Positions 16,729 to 26,462 of a DNA stretch of 64,000 nucleotides are shown here, one piece after another. The stretch's first letter is position 1. Every line of letters begins with the position of its first letter. The stretch is from assembly GCA_947584595.1 (NCBI GenBank), contig CANPWP010000001.1, positions 1-64,000 of the forward strand, given 5' to 3'. A program made the translations under genes and the position numbers. The notes beneath the pieces were generated by a model. That model was given only the letters and a program-made list of their open reading frames with translations. It ran no database searches and had not been told where the DNA came from. This DNA comes from an uncultured Clostridia bacterium. GTDB taxonomy: Bacteria > Bacillota > Clostridia > Oscillospirales > Acutalibacteraceae.

Positions 16729-18243
16729 CTATTTAACTATAAGTGATTTACCTGTCATTTCATCAGGCTGTTCAAGATTTAAAATTTCAAGCATTGTCGG
16801 CGCAATATCAGCAAGTCTGCCGCCTTCCCTCAATTTGCACGGATAACCTACAACACAGAAAGGAACAGGATTTGTTGTATGAGCAGTGAATGGTTCGCCG
16901 TCTTCATCAACCATTTTATCTGCATTACCGTGGTCTGCTGTAATCAGTGCGACGCCGTCCATTTTTGCAATTGCCTCCGTTACCTTACCAACACAGGTAT
17001 CAACAGCCTCAACAGCTTTAACTGCCGCTTCAAAAACGCCTGTATGACCAACCATATCGCAGTTTGCAAAGTTAAGAATTATAACATCGTACTTGCCTGA
17101 TTCAATTGCAGCTACAAGCTTATCGGTAACTTCATAAGCACTCATTTCAGGCTGTAAATCATAGGTTGCAACTGCCGGTGATTTAACAAGAATTCTGTCC
17201 TCGTTGGGATATTGTTTTTCTACACCGCCGTTAAAGAAGAATGTTACATGGGCATACTTTTCGGTTTCAGCAATTCTAAGCTGATTCATACCCTTATCTG
17301 ATATATACTCCCCTAAAGTATTCTTTAAGCTTTGAGGCTTAAACGCAACCTCAACATTCGGCATCGTTGCATCGTACTGAGTCATACAAACATAAGTCAG
17401 CGGGAAAAATCCTTTTCTGCGTTCAAAGCCGTTAAAGTCAGGATCAACCAATGTTCTTGTAATTTCTCTTGCTCTGTCCGGGCGGAAGTTATAGAAAATA
17501 ACGCTGTCATCAGCTTTTATTGTATCGCCGCCATCGATAACTGTGGGAACTACGAATTCATCTGTAACATCTTCATCATAAGAATTTTCAACAGCTTTAA
17601 CAGGGTCATCTGACTGATTGCCTTCACCGTAAACCATTGCGGCGTATGCTTTTTCAACACGCTCCCAGCGGTTATCTCTGTCCATAGCATAATATCTGCC
17701 CATTACGGTTGCAATTCTGCCTACGCCGATCTCCTTCATTTTTTCACAGCATTCTTTAACGAAGCCTGCACCGCTTGAGGGAGGAACATCTCTGCCGTCC
17801 AAAAAAGCGTGAACATAGACTTTAGAAAGCCCTTTTCTCTTTGCCATTTCAAGAATACCGTACAAATGAGTATTGTGGCTGTGAACACCGCCGTTTGAAA
17901 GCAAACCCATTATATGAAGCGAAGAATCATTTGTTAAAGCATTATCCATAGCTTTGCAAAGAGCTTCATTTTCAAAGAATTCGCCGTCTTCAATGGATTT
18001 TGTAATTCTTGTAAGCTCCTGATAAACTACTCTGCCTGCACCTATGTTAGTATGACCTACTTCGCTGTTGCCCATCTGTCCGTTTGGAAGACCGACATCC
18101 ATACCTGATGCACCAATCTGAGTAACAGGATTTGAAGAAAACAATCTGTCAAGATTAGGTCTATTTGCGGCTTTGATAGCATTTCCTTTGTCGGGAGCAA
18201 TTCCAAAGCCGTCAAGAATCATAAGAATTAAAGGTTTTTTCAT
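16729..18243 (-). CDS. gpmI: 2,3-bisphosphoglycerate-independent phosphoglycerate mutase
   Basis: This alkaline-phosphatase-superfamily enzyme interconverts 3- and 2-phosphoglycerate using two manganese ions and a phosphoserine. The metal and nucleophile motifs are [24 protein letters not shown] (with the catalytic Ser), [13 protein letters not shown], and the C-terminal [12 protein letters not shown] and [11 protein letters not shown] place the start at 18243, where AGGAGAACGTAT precedes the ATG, giving 504 residues. The ORF track begins eight codons earlier. It is the last gene of the glycolytic operon, 35 bases after tpiA. Confidence 0.96.
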   Translation of the reverse strand: MKKPLILMILDGFGIAPDKGNAIKAANRPNLDRLFSSNPVTQIGASGMDVGLPNGQMGNSEVGHTNIGAGRVVYQELTRITKSIEDGEFFENEALCKAMDNALTNDSSLHIMGLLSNGGVHSHNTHLYGILEMAKRKGLSKVYVHAFLDGRDVPPSSGAGFVKECCEKMKEIGVGRIATVMGRYYAMDRDNRWERVEKAYAAMVYGEGNQSDDPVKAVENSYDEDVTDEFVVPTVIDGGDTIKADDSVIFYNFRPDRAREITRTLVDPDFNGFERRKGFFPLTYVCMTQYDATMPNVEVAFKPQSLKNTLGEYISDKGMNQLRIAETEKYAHVTFFFNGGVEKQYPNEDRILVKSPAVATYDLQPEMSAYEVTDKLVAAIESGKYDVIILNFANCDMVGHTGVFEAAVKAVEAVDTCVGKVTEAIAKMDGVALITADHGNADKMVDEDGEPFTAHTTNPVPFCVVGYPCKLREGGRLADIAPTMLEILNLEQPDEMTGKSLIVK

Positions 18244-18278
18244 ATACGTTCTCCTATAAATGCACAAATGTAATTTAA

Positions 18279-19046
18279 TTATTTAGATGCAGCCTTTACA
18301 ATTGCAGCAAATTTTTCTGCAACAAGTGATGCTCCTCCTATAAGACCGCCGTCCACGTTAGTTTTTGATACAAGCTCGTCAGCGTTTGCATCGTTCATTG
18401 AACCACCGTACTGAATTGTAACAGCGTCAGCTGTTTCCTGATTGTAAAGCTTAGCAAGAGTTTTACGGATAAATGCACAAACCTCTTCTGCTTGGTCGGC
18501 AGTTGCGGTCTTACCTGTTCCGATAGCCCAAACCGGCTCATATGCTATAACTGTTTTCTTAACATCTTCTTCTGATACATCAAACAAATCAAGCTTGATT
18601 TGTCTTGCAATTACTTCCTCAGTAATATCGCATTCACGTTCCCAAAGAAGCTCACCAACGCAAACGATTGGCTTTAAGCCTGCTGCAAGAGCTGCCTTTG
18701 TTCTCTTATTAACGGTTTCGTCTGTTTCACCGAAATACTGTCTTCTTTCGCTATGACCGATAACTACATACTCGACGCCCATTGAAGTAAGCATTTTGGC
18801 GGAAATTTCACCTGTGTAAGCACCTTTTTCTTCCCAATGGCAGTTTTCTGCACCGATTTTAATATTTGTACCTTCAGTAACTTCAAGCGCAGTCTGTAAA
18901 TCTACAAACGGCACGCAGGCAATAACTTCGCAGTCTGCATCTTTAACTAAAGGAGCAATTGCCGTTAAAAGTTCTTTTGCCTCAGCAGGCGTTTTATTCA
19001 TTTTCCAGTTACCAGCAATGATTGCTTTTCTTTTTGATTTATCCAT
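18279..19046 (-). CDS. tpiA: Triosephosphate isomerase
   Basis: The 255-residue TIM-barrel enzyme interconverts dihydroxyacetone phosphate and glyceraldehyde 3-phosphate. It shows the N-terminal GNWKMNKT with catalytic Lys, the catalytic His in [13 protein letters not shown], the catalytic Glu and flexible loop in [15 protein letters not shown], and the phosphate-binding IQYGGSMN and [10 protein letters not shown]. The ribosome binding site is AAAGGTG. It sits between pgk and gpmI in the usual operon order. gapA is not in the window. Confidence 0.97.
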   Translation of the reverse strand: MDKSKRKAIIAGNWKMNKTPAEAKELLTAIAPLVKDADCEVIACVPFVDLQTALEVTEGTNIKIGAENCHWEEKGAYTGEISAKMLTSMGVEYVVIGHSERRQYFGETDETVNKRTKAALAAGLKPIVCVGELLWERECDITEEVIARQIKLDLFDVSEEDVKKTVIAYEPVWAIGTGKTATADQAEEVCAFIRKTLAKLYNQETADAVTIQYGGSMNDANADELVSKTNVDGGLIGGASLVAEKFAAIVKAASK

Positions 19047-19074
19047 AATTTTTCACCTTTCTCTATGCAAAATT

Positions 19075-19098
19075 AAGGGCGAACATTTGCCCGCCCTT
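19075..19098 (-). promoter_or_regulatory. Intercistronic hairpin between pgk and tpiA
   Basis: A 7-bp GC-rich stem (AAGGGCG/CGCCCTT) with a 10-base loop lies in the 61-base pgk-tpiA gap. Only an interrupted T stretch follows, so partial termination or mRNA-end protection of pgk is likelier than full termination. Confidence 0.5.
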
Positions 19099-19107
19099 TA
19101 GTATTAA

Positions 19108-20316
19108 TTATTTGTCTGCAATTGCAGCAATACCGGGAAGCTCTTTACCCTCAAGATATTCAAGAGAAGCACCGCCGCCGGTAGAAATGTGGCTCATTTT
19201 ATCAGCAAATCCTAAATTAATTACAGCTGCTGCACTGTCGCCTCCGCCGATAATTGTTGTAGCGTCAGTTTCGGCAAGCGCTTTAGCAACGGAAATTGTA
19301 CCGCCTGCAAAAGTTTCGTTTTCAAATACGCCCATAGGTCCGTTCCATACAACCGTTTTAGCTGATTTAACGGCATCAGCATATAACTTGGCAGTTTCAG
19401 GGCCGATATCAAGACCCATTTTATCGGAAGGAATAGCGTCAACCGAAACCGGATATGCATCTACAGGCTTATCGATTGGGTCAGGGAATGATTCTGTTAC
19501 AAGTGTATCTACAGGAAGTAAAAGCTTTTTTCCGAGCTTTTCTGCCTTTTCAATCATTTCCTTGCAGTAATCAAGCTTAGTATCATCAACAAGTGATGTA
19601 CCTACTTCTTTGCCCATTGCCTTTAAGAATGTATATGACATACCGCCGCCGATTATAAGTGTGTCGCATTTTTCAAGAAGATTAGCGATAACATTTAATT
19701 TATCTGCGACCTTGGCGCCGCCTAAAATAGCAACAAAAGGTCTCACGGGATCTTCTACTGCATTACCTAAATAGTCGATTTCTTTCTGCATTAAATAACC
19801 AACAGCTGTTTCTTTAATATGAGCAGTCACGCCGACTGTTGAGCAATGTGCTCTGTGTGCGCTTCCGAAAGCATCCATAACAAATACTTCTGCAAGAGAA
19901 GCAAGCTCAGAAGAGAACGGTTCTTCATTTTTTGTTTCTTCTTTTCTGAAACGTGTGTTTTGAAGGAGAACAACATCGCCGTCTTTCATATCAGCTACTG
20001 CATTTTTAGCATTTTCTCCGACAACATTATCGTCGTTTGCAAATACAACATCCTGACCTAAAAGCTCAGAAAGTCTTACAGCAACAGGAGCAAGAGAGAA
20101 TTTCTCTTCAGGACCGTTCTTCGGTTTACCTAAATGTGAACAGAGGATAACCTTTCCGCCGTCACTGATTAATTTTTTAATTGTCGGCAAAGCGGCTGTA
20201 ATTCTGTTATCGTTTGTAATTACGCCGTCTTTAAGAGGTACATTGAAGTCACAACGAACAAGAACTTTTTTGCCCTTTACATTGATGTCATCAACTGAAA
20301 CTTTGTTTAATTTCAT
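19108..20316 (-). CDS. pgk: Phosphoglycerate kinase
   Basis: The 402-residue enzyme makes ATP from 1,3-bisphosphoglycerate. It shows the N-terminal substrate motif [20 protein letters not shown], the RAHCSTVG segment, GGAKVADKL, and the C-terminal nucleotide site [11 protein letters not shown] with GGGDSAAAV. The length is normal (about 395-400). It is the first gene of pgk-tpiA-gpmI and has its own promoter at 20368-20396. The ribosome binding site is AAAGGAAG. Confidence 0.97.
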   Translation of the reverse strand: MKLNKVSVDDINVKGKKVLVRCDFNVPLKDGVITNDNRITAALPTIKKLISDGGKVILCSHLGKPKNGPEEKFSLAPVAVRLSELLGQDVVFANDDNVVGENAKNAVADMKDGDVVLLQNTRFRKEETKNEEPFSSELASLAEVFVMDAFGSAHRAHCSTVGVTAHIKETAVGYLMQKEIDYLGNAVEDPVRPFVAILGGAKVADKLNVIANLLEKCDTLIIGGGMSYTFLKAMGKEVGTSLVDDTKLDYCKEMIEKAEKLGKKLLLPVDTLVTESFPDPIDKPVDAYPVSVDAIPSDKMGLDIGPETAKLYADAVKSAKTVVWNGPMGVFENETFAGGTISVAKALAETDATTIIGGGDSAAAVINLGFADKMSHISTGGGASLEYLEGKELPGIAAIADK

Positions 20317-20367
20317 AAGTTTAGCTTCCTTTCTCTTTTATGATTTTAACATTCACAGTTACAATTA

Positions 20368-20396
20368 ATTATATAATAAATTGTAAATATTATCAA
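20368..20396 (-). promoter_or_regulatory. Promoter of the pgk operon
   Basis: On the minus strand: TTGATA (20391-20396), 17 bases, TATAAT (20368-20373). The predicted transcript start is about 45 bases before the pgk start codon. Confidence 0.75.
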
Positions 20397-20461
20397 TAGT
20401 TTGCCCTAAATTTTTCAATATATAAAAACAATATTTTCCAAAAAAATTTTATTTAAAACAA

Positions 20462-20488
20462 AAGGCACTATACAAAGTACAGTGCCTT
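20462..20488 (-). terminator. Terminator of the amylase gene
   Basis: AAGGCACT and AGTGCCTT pair, with further pairing TAC/GTA inside the loop. On the minus strand TTTTGTTTT follows. It lies 25 bases past the amylase stop. Confidence 0.8.
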
Positions 20489-20512
20489 GAGAAAATTTTA
20501 CAAATTTAATTT

Positions 20513-22777
20513 TTACAGCAGATTTGCAATTAAAAGCTGAATTTTTGTTACGTCTCTTACATTAATATTATTATCGGAATCAAAATCAGCTGCATTCACC
20601 TGTTCGGAATCATTAACATCAATATACGGTTGATTATTGCTGTCAATAAAATTAGCTAAGAACATCTGTATATTCGTTGCATCCTTTATGGTTACTTCGC
20701 CGTCGTTATCAACATCGCCTTTTAGTCTTGGAGTAGGAGGGTCAGGCTGTTCCACTATATAATCTGACAATCCGCTGCCGTTAAATATTTTTTTCTCGCC
20801 TTTTTTAATAGTATATCCTGCATCCGTCGGATATTGAATTCCGTTGTTTCCGTTATTAAAAATAACATAGGCTGTATCATAATCCCAGCTTTCATTGAAA
20901 ACATATCCGTACATATCGCCGCCTAAGTCCGTCATTGCAATACCGGGCCATGTAGCGTTTTCAACTACTTTATTATCAGCATCCATATAATAAGAATAAA
21001 GATATAAACTATCCCAATTGTATTGGCTGTTATCAAAATAAACAACCGTTTCACCATCTATGGTAGGAGTAGAGAGCTTTGTAAAGGTAAATTTCTCAGT
21101 AACATTGTCACGTTCATTCTCACCGTAAAGAGTAATGGTTACTGAAGAGTTTTCTGCCATATTCTGTCCGATTGTGATTGTATCGCCTGTAACAAAATCA
21201 ACAGGAGCACCGTTATCAATCGTATATGTTGCCTTTGTTGTATTACGGGCTGTGAGAGTAAGTGTTAAAGTACCTCTAAAGTTTCCTCCGTTTTGAGAAA
21301 TTGAAACAGAAGGCTTTTTTACAAGATCACTGCTATATATAACAGAAATTGCGCCTGCTTTTACTGTACCCTGAAGCTTTCCGTCTGAAACGGTAAATTC
21401 TGCACCTGTTACCTGATCGTTATAAGTTCCGTTTTCAACATCTGATTGGCAATCTAAAGTAACATCTAAATCAGATGCATTAATAATTACCGCACCTGCA
21501 CTGCCACGCTCGATCATAAGTACCTTGTTATCTCCTGTGGGGTTAGAAAGTTTATTAGGCAAGCCTACCATAGCATTTCTAAACTGATTTACAGCAGCAA
21601 CCTCAGGATGGCAGAAGTTATCGTCGCCTTTAGCACCGATTTTGTTGTTGCCCCACTGGCTTTGTTTACTGCTGCCGTCAGGTCTGCTAAAGAACAGAGG
21701 TGTTGTATCCCCTCTTGCAGATATAACTGCCCAAGCATGTCTGATCTGCTGATTATCAAGCTGTGACCAGCTTCCATCATTACAGTAATTGTCGTGTGAT
21801 TCAACCCATGTTACCAATTTTTCGGTAGGTGCGCCATCTGACCTGTAATTTCCGAGATTGGAAGCACTAAAGTTGTTGCTTGATGCAGCACTTCTTATTG
21901 TACCACCATAACTTGAAGCTGTAACGCTCATAATTTTTGCGTAATCTCTTGTTCTGCTGCCTGAACCCTGCAAAATTTCACCATATTGAAATTCAGATCC
22001 GTTGTCTAAAACTACAGGCCAGAAATTGCTGGCAAAATCATATCCGTCAACAGGTTCGTCGTCCGGAAGTTCAATGTGTTTTGCAGCGTCATAACGGAAG
22101 CCGTCTGCACCGGCGGCTACACAGCTTTTAAGATAATTTAAAACCATCTGCTGAACATTTTCATTCTGAGTGTTTAAATCCTTAAGTCCTAAAAGATCAC
22201 CCTGTGTGCATTGATAGCGGTTGCCGTAATTATCAATGCCGAATCCATCATGGAAAGCTCCGCCGTCGATACTTGTAATTTCAGGGTCAATTGCACTTGT
22301 TGTACCGGTCATGTGGTTTACTACAGCATCAACAATAATTTTAATTCCGTATTTATCAGCTTCTGAGCACATAGCTTCAAATTCTTCTTTTGTTCCAAGC
22401 TGATAGTTCCCTATTACATAACGTGTGGGCTGATAATGATAATACCATTTACCATCGCCAAATAACTGCATTCCGCCGCCCTCACCTACAAGACATTCGT
22501 TAATGGGAGATGTTTGAACTGATGTAAAGCCTGCCTCTGCAATTTTGGGGAGATTTTCTTTAATGGTATTAAATGACCAACTCCACGCATGCAATATAGC
22601 ACCGTCTTTAATATTTTCCGTTAATCCGTAAGAATTATCGGCATCTGTACTCTGGGTATTATTAGTTTCATACGCTTTAGCATTAATTTCCGTATTAAAT
22701 AAGGAAACAGAAAATGCAGAAAGTATCATTAAAACAGATAATACAAGTGATAAAGGTTTTTTCAATGTTTTTTTCAT
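20513..22777 (-). CDS. Extracellular GH13 alpha-amylase with CBM26-like and dockerin modules
   Basis: The 754-residue enzyme should cut internal alpha-1,4 bonds of starch outside the cell. A signal peptide (about 1-34) precedes a GH13 catalytic domain with DAVVNH (about 150), nucleophile Asp 230 in GFRYDAAKH, acid/base Glu 267 in YGEIL and Asp 329 in WVESHD. After an all-beta segment comes a starch-binding module resembling CBM26 (YFDNSQYNWDSLYLY and NATWPGIAM, about 575-665). The last 70 residues form a type I dockerin: two calcium loops (DVDNDGEVTIKDATNIQ, DFDSDNNINVRDVTKIQ). A dockerin implies docking to a cohesin scaffold, as in the amylosome of Ruminococcus bromii. Confidence 0.92.
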   Translation of the reverse strand: MKKTLKKPLSLVLSVLMILSAFSVSLFNTEINAKAYETNNTQSTDADNSYGLTENIKDGAILHAWSWSFNTIKENLPKIAEAGFTSVQTSPINECLVGEGGGMQLFGDGKWYYHYQPTRYVIGNYQLGTKEEFEAMCSEADKYGIKIIVDAVVNHMTGTTSAIDPEITSIDGGAFHDGFGIDNYGNRYQCTQGDLLGLKDLNTQNENVQQMVLNYLKSCVAAGADGFRYDAAKHIELPDDEPVDGYDFASNFWPVVLDNGSEFQYGEILQGSGSRTRDYAKIMSVTASSYGGTIRSAASSNNFSASNLGNYRSDGAPTEKLVTWVESHDNYCNDGSWSQLDNQQIRHAWAVISARGDTTPLFFSRPDGSSKQSQWGNNKIGAKGDDNFCHPEVAAVNQFRNAMVGLPNKLSNPTGDNKVLMIERGSAGAVIINASDLDVTLDCQSDVENGTYNDQVTGAEFTVSDGKLQGTVKAGAISVIYSSDLVKKPSVSISQNGGNFRGTLTLTLTARNTTKATYTIDNGAPVDFVTGDTITIGQNMAENSSVTITLYGENERDNVTEKFTFTKLSTPTIDGETVVYFDNSQYNWDSLYLYSYYMDADNKVVENATWPGIAMTDLGGDMYGYVFNESWDYDTAYVIFNNGNNGIQYPTDAGYTIKKGEKKIFNGSGLSDYIVEQPDPPTPRLKGDVDNDGEVTIKDATNIQMFLANFIDSNNQPYIDVNDSEQVNAADFDSDNNINVRDVTKIQLLIANLL

Positions 22778-22803
22778 GTTAATTTCTCCTCCTTTTCACT
22801 TTA

Positions 22804-22832
22804 AGTATAAAATTAATTTAACTTAAAGTCAA
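22804..22832 (-). promoter_or_regulatory. Promoter of the amylase gene
   Basis: On the minus strand: TTGACT (22827-22832), 17 bases, TATACT (22804-22809), followed by AGGAGGAG before the start. No clear catabolite-repression site was found here. Confidence 0.7.
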
Positions 22833-23004
22833 GAGCAAAATAGCCATAAAATATAAATAATTTAAATAATGATTGGTAAAAAAGTACTTTTCTGACAAAA
22901 AACTTAAAAATTTTAAAAGGAGATATTGAAAATTTTGCATATCTTTTTAAAAATCTATTAAGTACTAAAATACCGACATATAACAAATCTCATTTACAAA
23001 AATG

Positions 23005-23030
23005 CGGGGAAACTACTCTTAGTTTCCCCG
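23005..23030 (-). terminator. Terminator of the sugar ABC importer operon
   Basis: A perfect 11-bp stem (CGGGGAAACTA/TAGTTTCCCCG) with a 4-base loop is followed on the minus strand by CATTTTTG. It stands about 50 bases after the last permease gene. The rest of the 300-base gap is AT-rich and carries the amylase promoter. Confidence 0.85.
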
Positions 23031-23077
23031 TCAAATAAAAACAATTAATTAAGTTTATAAATTTTGTCACTAAAAAA

Positions 23078-23935
23078 TTATCCTTTTACAGCACCTGAAA
23101 CAATACCTTTAATAATATGCTTTTGACAAGCAAAGTAGAAAATTATAATCGGAATAATACTCAATATGATAAGCGCCATAATAGCACCAATATCGGTTTG
23201 ACCGTAGCTTCCGTTAAGGTATTGAATATGAATTGGAATTGTTCTGTAAAGTTTAATATCAAGAACAAGATACGGAAGGAGATAGTCGTTCCATATCCAC
23301 ATTGTTTCAAGAATACCTACTGAAATAAATGTAGGTTTCATTATAGGCAATACAACGCCAAAGAAAGTTCTAAGCGGACCTGCACCGTCAATACTTGCAG
23401 CCTCTTCAATTTCAATGGGGATTGATTTAACAAATCCCGTAAACATAAATATTGCAAGTCCGGCACCGAAGCCAAGATAAACAATAACAATACCCCAAGG
23501 AGTATTAAGTTTTAAGTTATCGGCAGTCTTTGAAAGTGTGTACATAACCATTTGGAAAGGTACGATCATAGAGAAAACGCAGAAATAATAAATTATTTTA
23601 CAAACAATACTGTTAACTCTTGAAATATACCAGGCACTCATTGCAGTACATATTAAAATTACAAAGACGGTTGCTATTGTAATAAATAAGCTTATTGCTA
23701 TTGATTTGTAAAAAGGATAGTTGCCGTAAAAGATACCGTTTATATAGTTATCGAAGCCCACGAAATTCTGAGCATTTGGCAGAGTAAACGGTTCAGCACT
23801 AATTCCTGTTTTAAGCTTAAATGAGTTCATTAATACAATAAAAATAGGAGAAACATAAAATACAGCAATAATACTGAAAACAACAGTTAAAATGGTTTTA
23901 GATATTTTACTTTTTTTCTTAACATTTGCATCCAT
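23078..23935 (-). CDS. Carbohydrate ABC transporter permease (MalG type)
   Basis: The 285-residue inner-membrane protein has six predicted helices and the EAA loop that contacts the ATPase (EEAASIDGAGPLRTFFGVVLPIM, cited in part). It belongs to the CUT1 family MalG/MsmG/AraQ group. It begins within the stop codon of the MalF-type gene, so the two permeases are made in a fixed ratio. Together with the binding protein at 24877 it forms an importer for an oligosaccharide, probably a maltodextrin given the neighbouring amylase. The substrate is inferred. Confidence 0.9.
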   Translation of the reverse strand: MDANVKKKSKISKTILTVVFSIIAVFYVSPIFIVLMNSFKLKTGISAEPFTLPNAQNFVGFDNYINGIFYGNYPFYKSIAISLFITIATVFVILICTAMSAWYISRVNSIVCKIIYYFCVFSMIVPFQMVMYTLSKTADNLKLNTPWGIVIVYLGFGAGLAIFMFTGFVKSIPIEIEEAASIDGAGPLRTFFGVVLPIMKPTFISVGILETMWIWNDYLLPYLVLDIKLYRTIPIHIQYLNGSYGQTDIGAIMALIILSIIPIIIFYFACQKHIIKGIVSGAVKG

Positions 23936-24804
23936 TATTGCTGCACCTCCCTCTTTCTTGTAAAGTAAAGCTGAATCAAACCAATAAATGCAACTATTAT
24001 AAAGAAAATAACAGCCTTAGCCTGACCGACGCCACGAGTATTTGCATTTTGATAAAATGTATCATAAATGTTTAGTGCAAGCATTTGTGTTTCATAAACC
24101 GTAGTACCTGAGGCTTGTACAACACCAGGCAGACCATTTGTTAAAGCTAAGTTTTGGTCAAACAATTTAAATGAGTTTGTAAGTGTTAAAAAAGTACATA
24201 TTGTAATTGATGGCGCCATCATAGGAATTGTAATTCTTCTCATAAGCTGAGATTTGTTTGCACCGTCAATTCTTGCAGCTTCATATAAATCTCCGGGAAT
24301 GCTTTGGAACCCCGAAATATAAATAATCATCATGTAACCGATTTGCTGCCAGCACATAAGGATTACCAATCCCCAAAAACCGAATGTTGCATCTGCTACG
24401 ATTGTTTTACCGTAATTCAAAAGAATACCGTTAAAAATCAACTGCCAGATATATCCCAAAACAATGCCGCCGATAAGATTCGGCATAAAAAAGGTCGTTC
24501 TGAATATATTTGAGCCCCTGATTCCCATTGTTAAAACATAACCAACAATGAAAGCTAAAACATTTATAAATACAACAGATACTATAACAAATGCAACCGT
24601 AAACCAAAATGCACTTGAAAATGTTTCATCCTGAAAGGCCTGAATATAGTTATCAAAACCTACAAATGTCGCATTACTTGTGGTTACAAATTTACAAAAG
24701 GAAAGGTAAATTCCCTGAAAAAATGGCCATACAAATGCCATAATAAAAGCTGCCAAGGTAGGCAAAACAAATATGACAAAATATTTTTTATTTTTTTGAA
24801 TCAA
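23935..24804 (-). CDS. Carbohydrate ABC transporter permease (MalF type)
   Basis: The 289-residue protein has six hydrophobic segments and the EAA loop YEAARIDGANKSQLMRRITIP. It is of the compact MalF/MsmF/UgpA kind of CUT1 importers, without the large periplasmic insert of enteric MalF. It partners with the MalG-type permease. No ATPase gene lies in the operon; the MsmX-like ATPase at 47258 is the likely energy source. Confidence 0.9.
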   Translation of the reverse strand: MIQKNKKYFVIFVLPTLAAFIMAFVWPFFQGIYLSFCKFVTTSNATFVGFDNYIQAFQDETFSSAFWFTVAFVIVSVVFINVLAFIVGYVLTMGIRGSNIFRTTFFMPNLIGGIVLGYIWQLIFNGILLNYGKTIVADATFGFWGLVILMCWQQIGYMMIIYISGFQSIPGDLYEAARIDGANKSQLMRRITIPMMAPSITICTFLTLTNSFKLFDQNLALTNGLPGVVQASGTTVYETQMLALNIYDTFYQNANTRGVGQAKAVIFFIIVAFIGLIQLYFTRKREVQQ

Positions 24805-24832
24805 AAGGATTACCTCCCTTAGTAGTTTGTTT

Positions 24833-24862
24833 AAAAAAGAGGAGCGCTGAACGCTCCTCTTT
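24833..24862 (-). terminator. Internal attenuator between binding-protein and permease genes
   Basis: An 11-bp GC-rich stem (AAAGAGGAGCG/CGCTCCTCTTT) with a 5-base loop ends in six T on the minus strand. It sits in the 72-base gap after the binding-protein gene. Partial termination here would give excess binding protein over permeases, common in such operons. Confidence 0.85.
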
Positions 24863-24876
24863 CATGAGCTTATTGA

Positions 24877-26238
24877 TTATTTATTAGCTGCTGCGTACTC
24901 TGTTTTCCAGCCTTGTACGAATGCTGTTACTACATCATCCCATGAGCCTGTGCCTGCTGCATACTGTGTAAGAGCTGCACCGACGCCGTCTTTCCATTTT
25001 TCTGACGGAATTGTAGAGAAGTTCCAAGAAACTGGGGTATTGCCTGCTGCTACATCCTCATTAGCAATAGCAACTAACGGGTTAGCGGCTTTTTTAGCAT
25101 TTTTGAAAGGAATTACAAAGCCCATATCATCTGCAAGAGCTTTTGTACCTTTATCACTTGTAACGCACCAATTAAGGAATTCAAGCGTAGCCTTAACGTC
25201 TTCTTCAGAAGCATTTTTGTTTACGCACCAATAGTTCTCTGAACCTGTGCAAAGGCCCTGTTTTTCTTCGCCGTCAACACCGATATAAATCGGGAGCATA
25301 CCGTATTCTTCGTCCTTTAAGCCTTCGCCTGATTTTTCATCATAAGCTGTGTCGCCGTATGCCCAAGTACCGTTCTGGTAGAATACAGCCTTACCTGTTT
25401 TAAACTCTGTTGTAGCATCAGTAGCTGTTTTACTTGCAAGAGCGGTCTTATCGCAAGTAGAATTGTTGATATAAAGGTCCCAAATCTGTTTGTAGTTATC
25501 TAAATATTTCCCTTCAATAGCGTCTGTTGATGTGATACCTTTATCTTTATACTCATAATAGATAGGCATATTAGCAAGATGAGTTTTAAATCTCCAGTCA
25601 TCTGAGCTATCCATACCTGCTGAAGTGAACGCACCGTCAACACCTAAAGCGTCTTTATTAGCCTGGATTTCTTCTGCAACTGTCTTTAATTTATCAAAGC
25701 TTTTGATTTCATCAACACTCTTAACTGTTGCAAAATCGGATTCAAAGTATTTATTAAGCAATGTTTTGTTGTAAATAATACCGTATGTCTCAACAACATA
25801 AGCAACACCATAAACAGCATTGTCATCTTTAAGAAGAAATTCATCATTTGTAACTTCATTGATAATATCTGCACCGGAAAGGTCATAACAATAATCTTTC
25901 CAGTTTGCAAGACCTACGGGTCCGTTTACCTGGAACAATGTAGGAGCGTCAGTCTTATCCATTTCAGATGTCAATGTCTGCTCGTATGTTCCCTCGGCAG
26001 CTGTTACAACTGTAACCTTAACACCTGTTTCATCAGTATAAGCTTTTGCAAGATTCTGCCACTGCTTATCCTGCTCCGGCTTAAATTGCAAATAATAAAC
26101 TTTTCCGCTTGCTGCTGTGCCGCCGTTGTTACCATCTGTTGCTGATGTTCCGCCATTATTTCCGCCGCAGCCTGCGAATACGGATGCCATCATACAGCCT
26201 GCTAAACCAACAGCCAATAATTTTGATAGTTTTTTCAC
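24877..26238 (-). CDS. Extracellular sugar-binding lipoprotein of the ABC importer
   Basis: The 453-residue protein has a lipoprotein signal peptide with two candidate lipobox cysteines (LAGC, Cys 15; FAGC, Cys 24), then a Gly/Asn-rich linker and a family 1 solute-binding fold. Typical segments are AKAYTDETGVKVTVV, the YGIIYNKTLL strand, and FKTGKAVFYQNGTWAYG. It should capture an oligosaccharide outside the membrane for the permeases encoded next. The start is GTG with AAAGGAG upstream. The substrate is not proven; maltodextrin is suggested by the amylase neighbour. Confidence 0.9.
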   Translation of the reverse strand: MKKLSKLLAVGLAGCMMASVFAGCGGNNGGTSATDGNNGGTAASGKVYYLQFKPEQDKQWQNLAKAYTDETGVKVTVVTAAEGTYEQTLTSEMDKTDAPTLFQVNGPVGLANWKDYCYDLSGADIINEVTNDEFLLKDDNAVYGVAYVVETYGIIYNKTLLNKYFESDFATVKSVDEIKSFDKLKTVAEEIQANKDALGVDGAFTSAGMDSSDDWRFKTHLANMPIYYEYKDKGITSTDAIEGKYLDNYKQIWDLYINNSTCDKTALASKTATDATTEFKTGKAVFYQNGTWAYGDTAYDEKSGEGLKDEEYGMLPIYIGVDGEEKQGLCTGSENYWCVNKNASEEDVKATLEFLNWCVTSDKGTKALADDMGFVIPFKNAKKAANPLVAIANEDVAAGNTPVSWNFSTIPSEKWKDGVGAALTQYAAGTGSWDDVVTAFVQGWKTEYAAANK

Positions 26239-26312
26239 TTTTTTAGTCTCCTTTATTATTTATTAGTAATAACAACCGATAGTAAAATATACCAAATTAT
26301 TACTTCGAGTGT

Positions 26313-26341
26313 ATAATAACATTTTTGATTTAAATTTTCAA
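26313..26341 (-). promoter_or_regulatory. Promoter of the sugar importer operon
   Basis: On the minus strand: TTGAAA (26336-26341), 17 bases, TATTAT (26313-26318), with a TG extension before the -10. Confidence 0.65.
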
Positions 26342-26462
26342 TAGTTTTTTGGATATTTTTATAATTTTTTTTAATAAAGTGCAAAAGTATTAGAAAAAAT
26401 AATGAATTTATTTAATATATTTATTTAATAGGCTAAATTTATTATTTCATTTTATCTTATGA

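Noticed and set aside
19112-19570. 152-residue plus-strand ORF opposite pgk
   Set aside because: It is antisense to a clear pgk gene, has low-complexity Ser/Pro/Thr composition typical of a shadow frame, and lacks a ribosome binding site.
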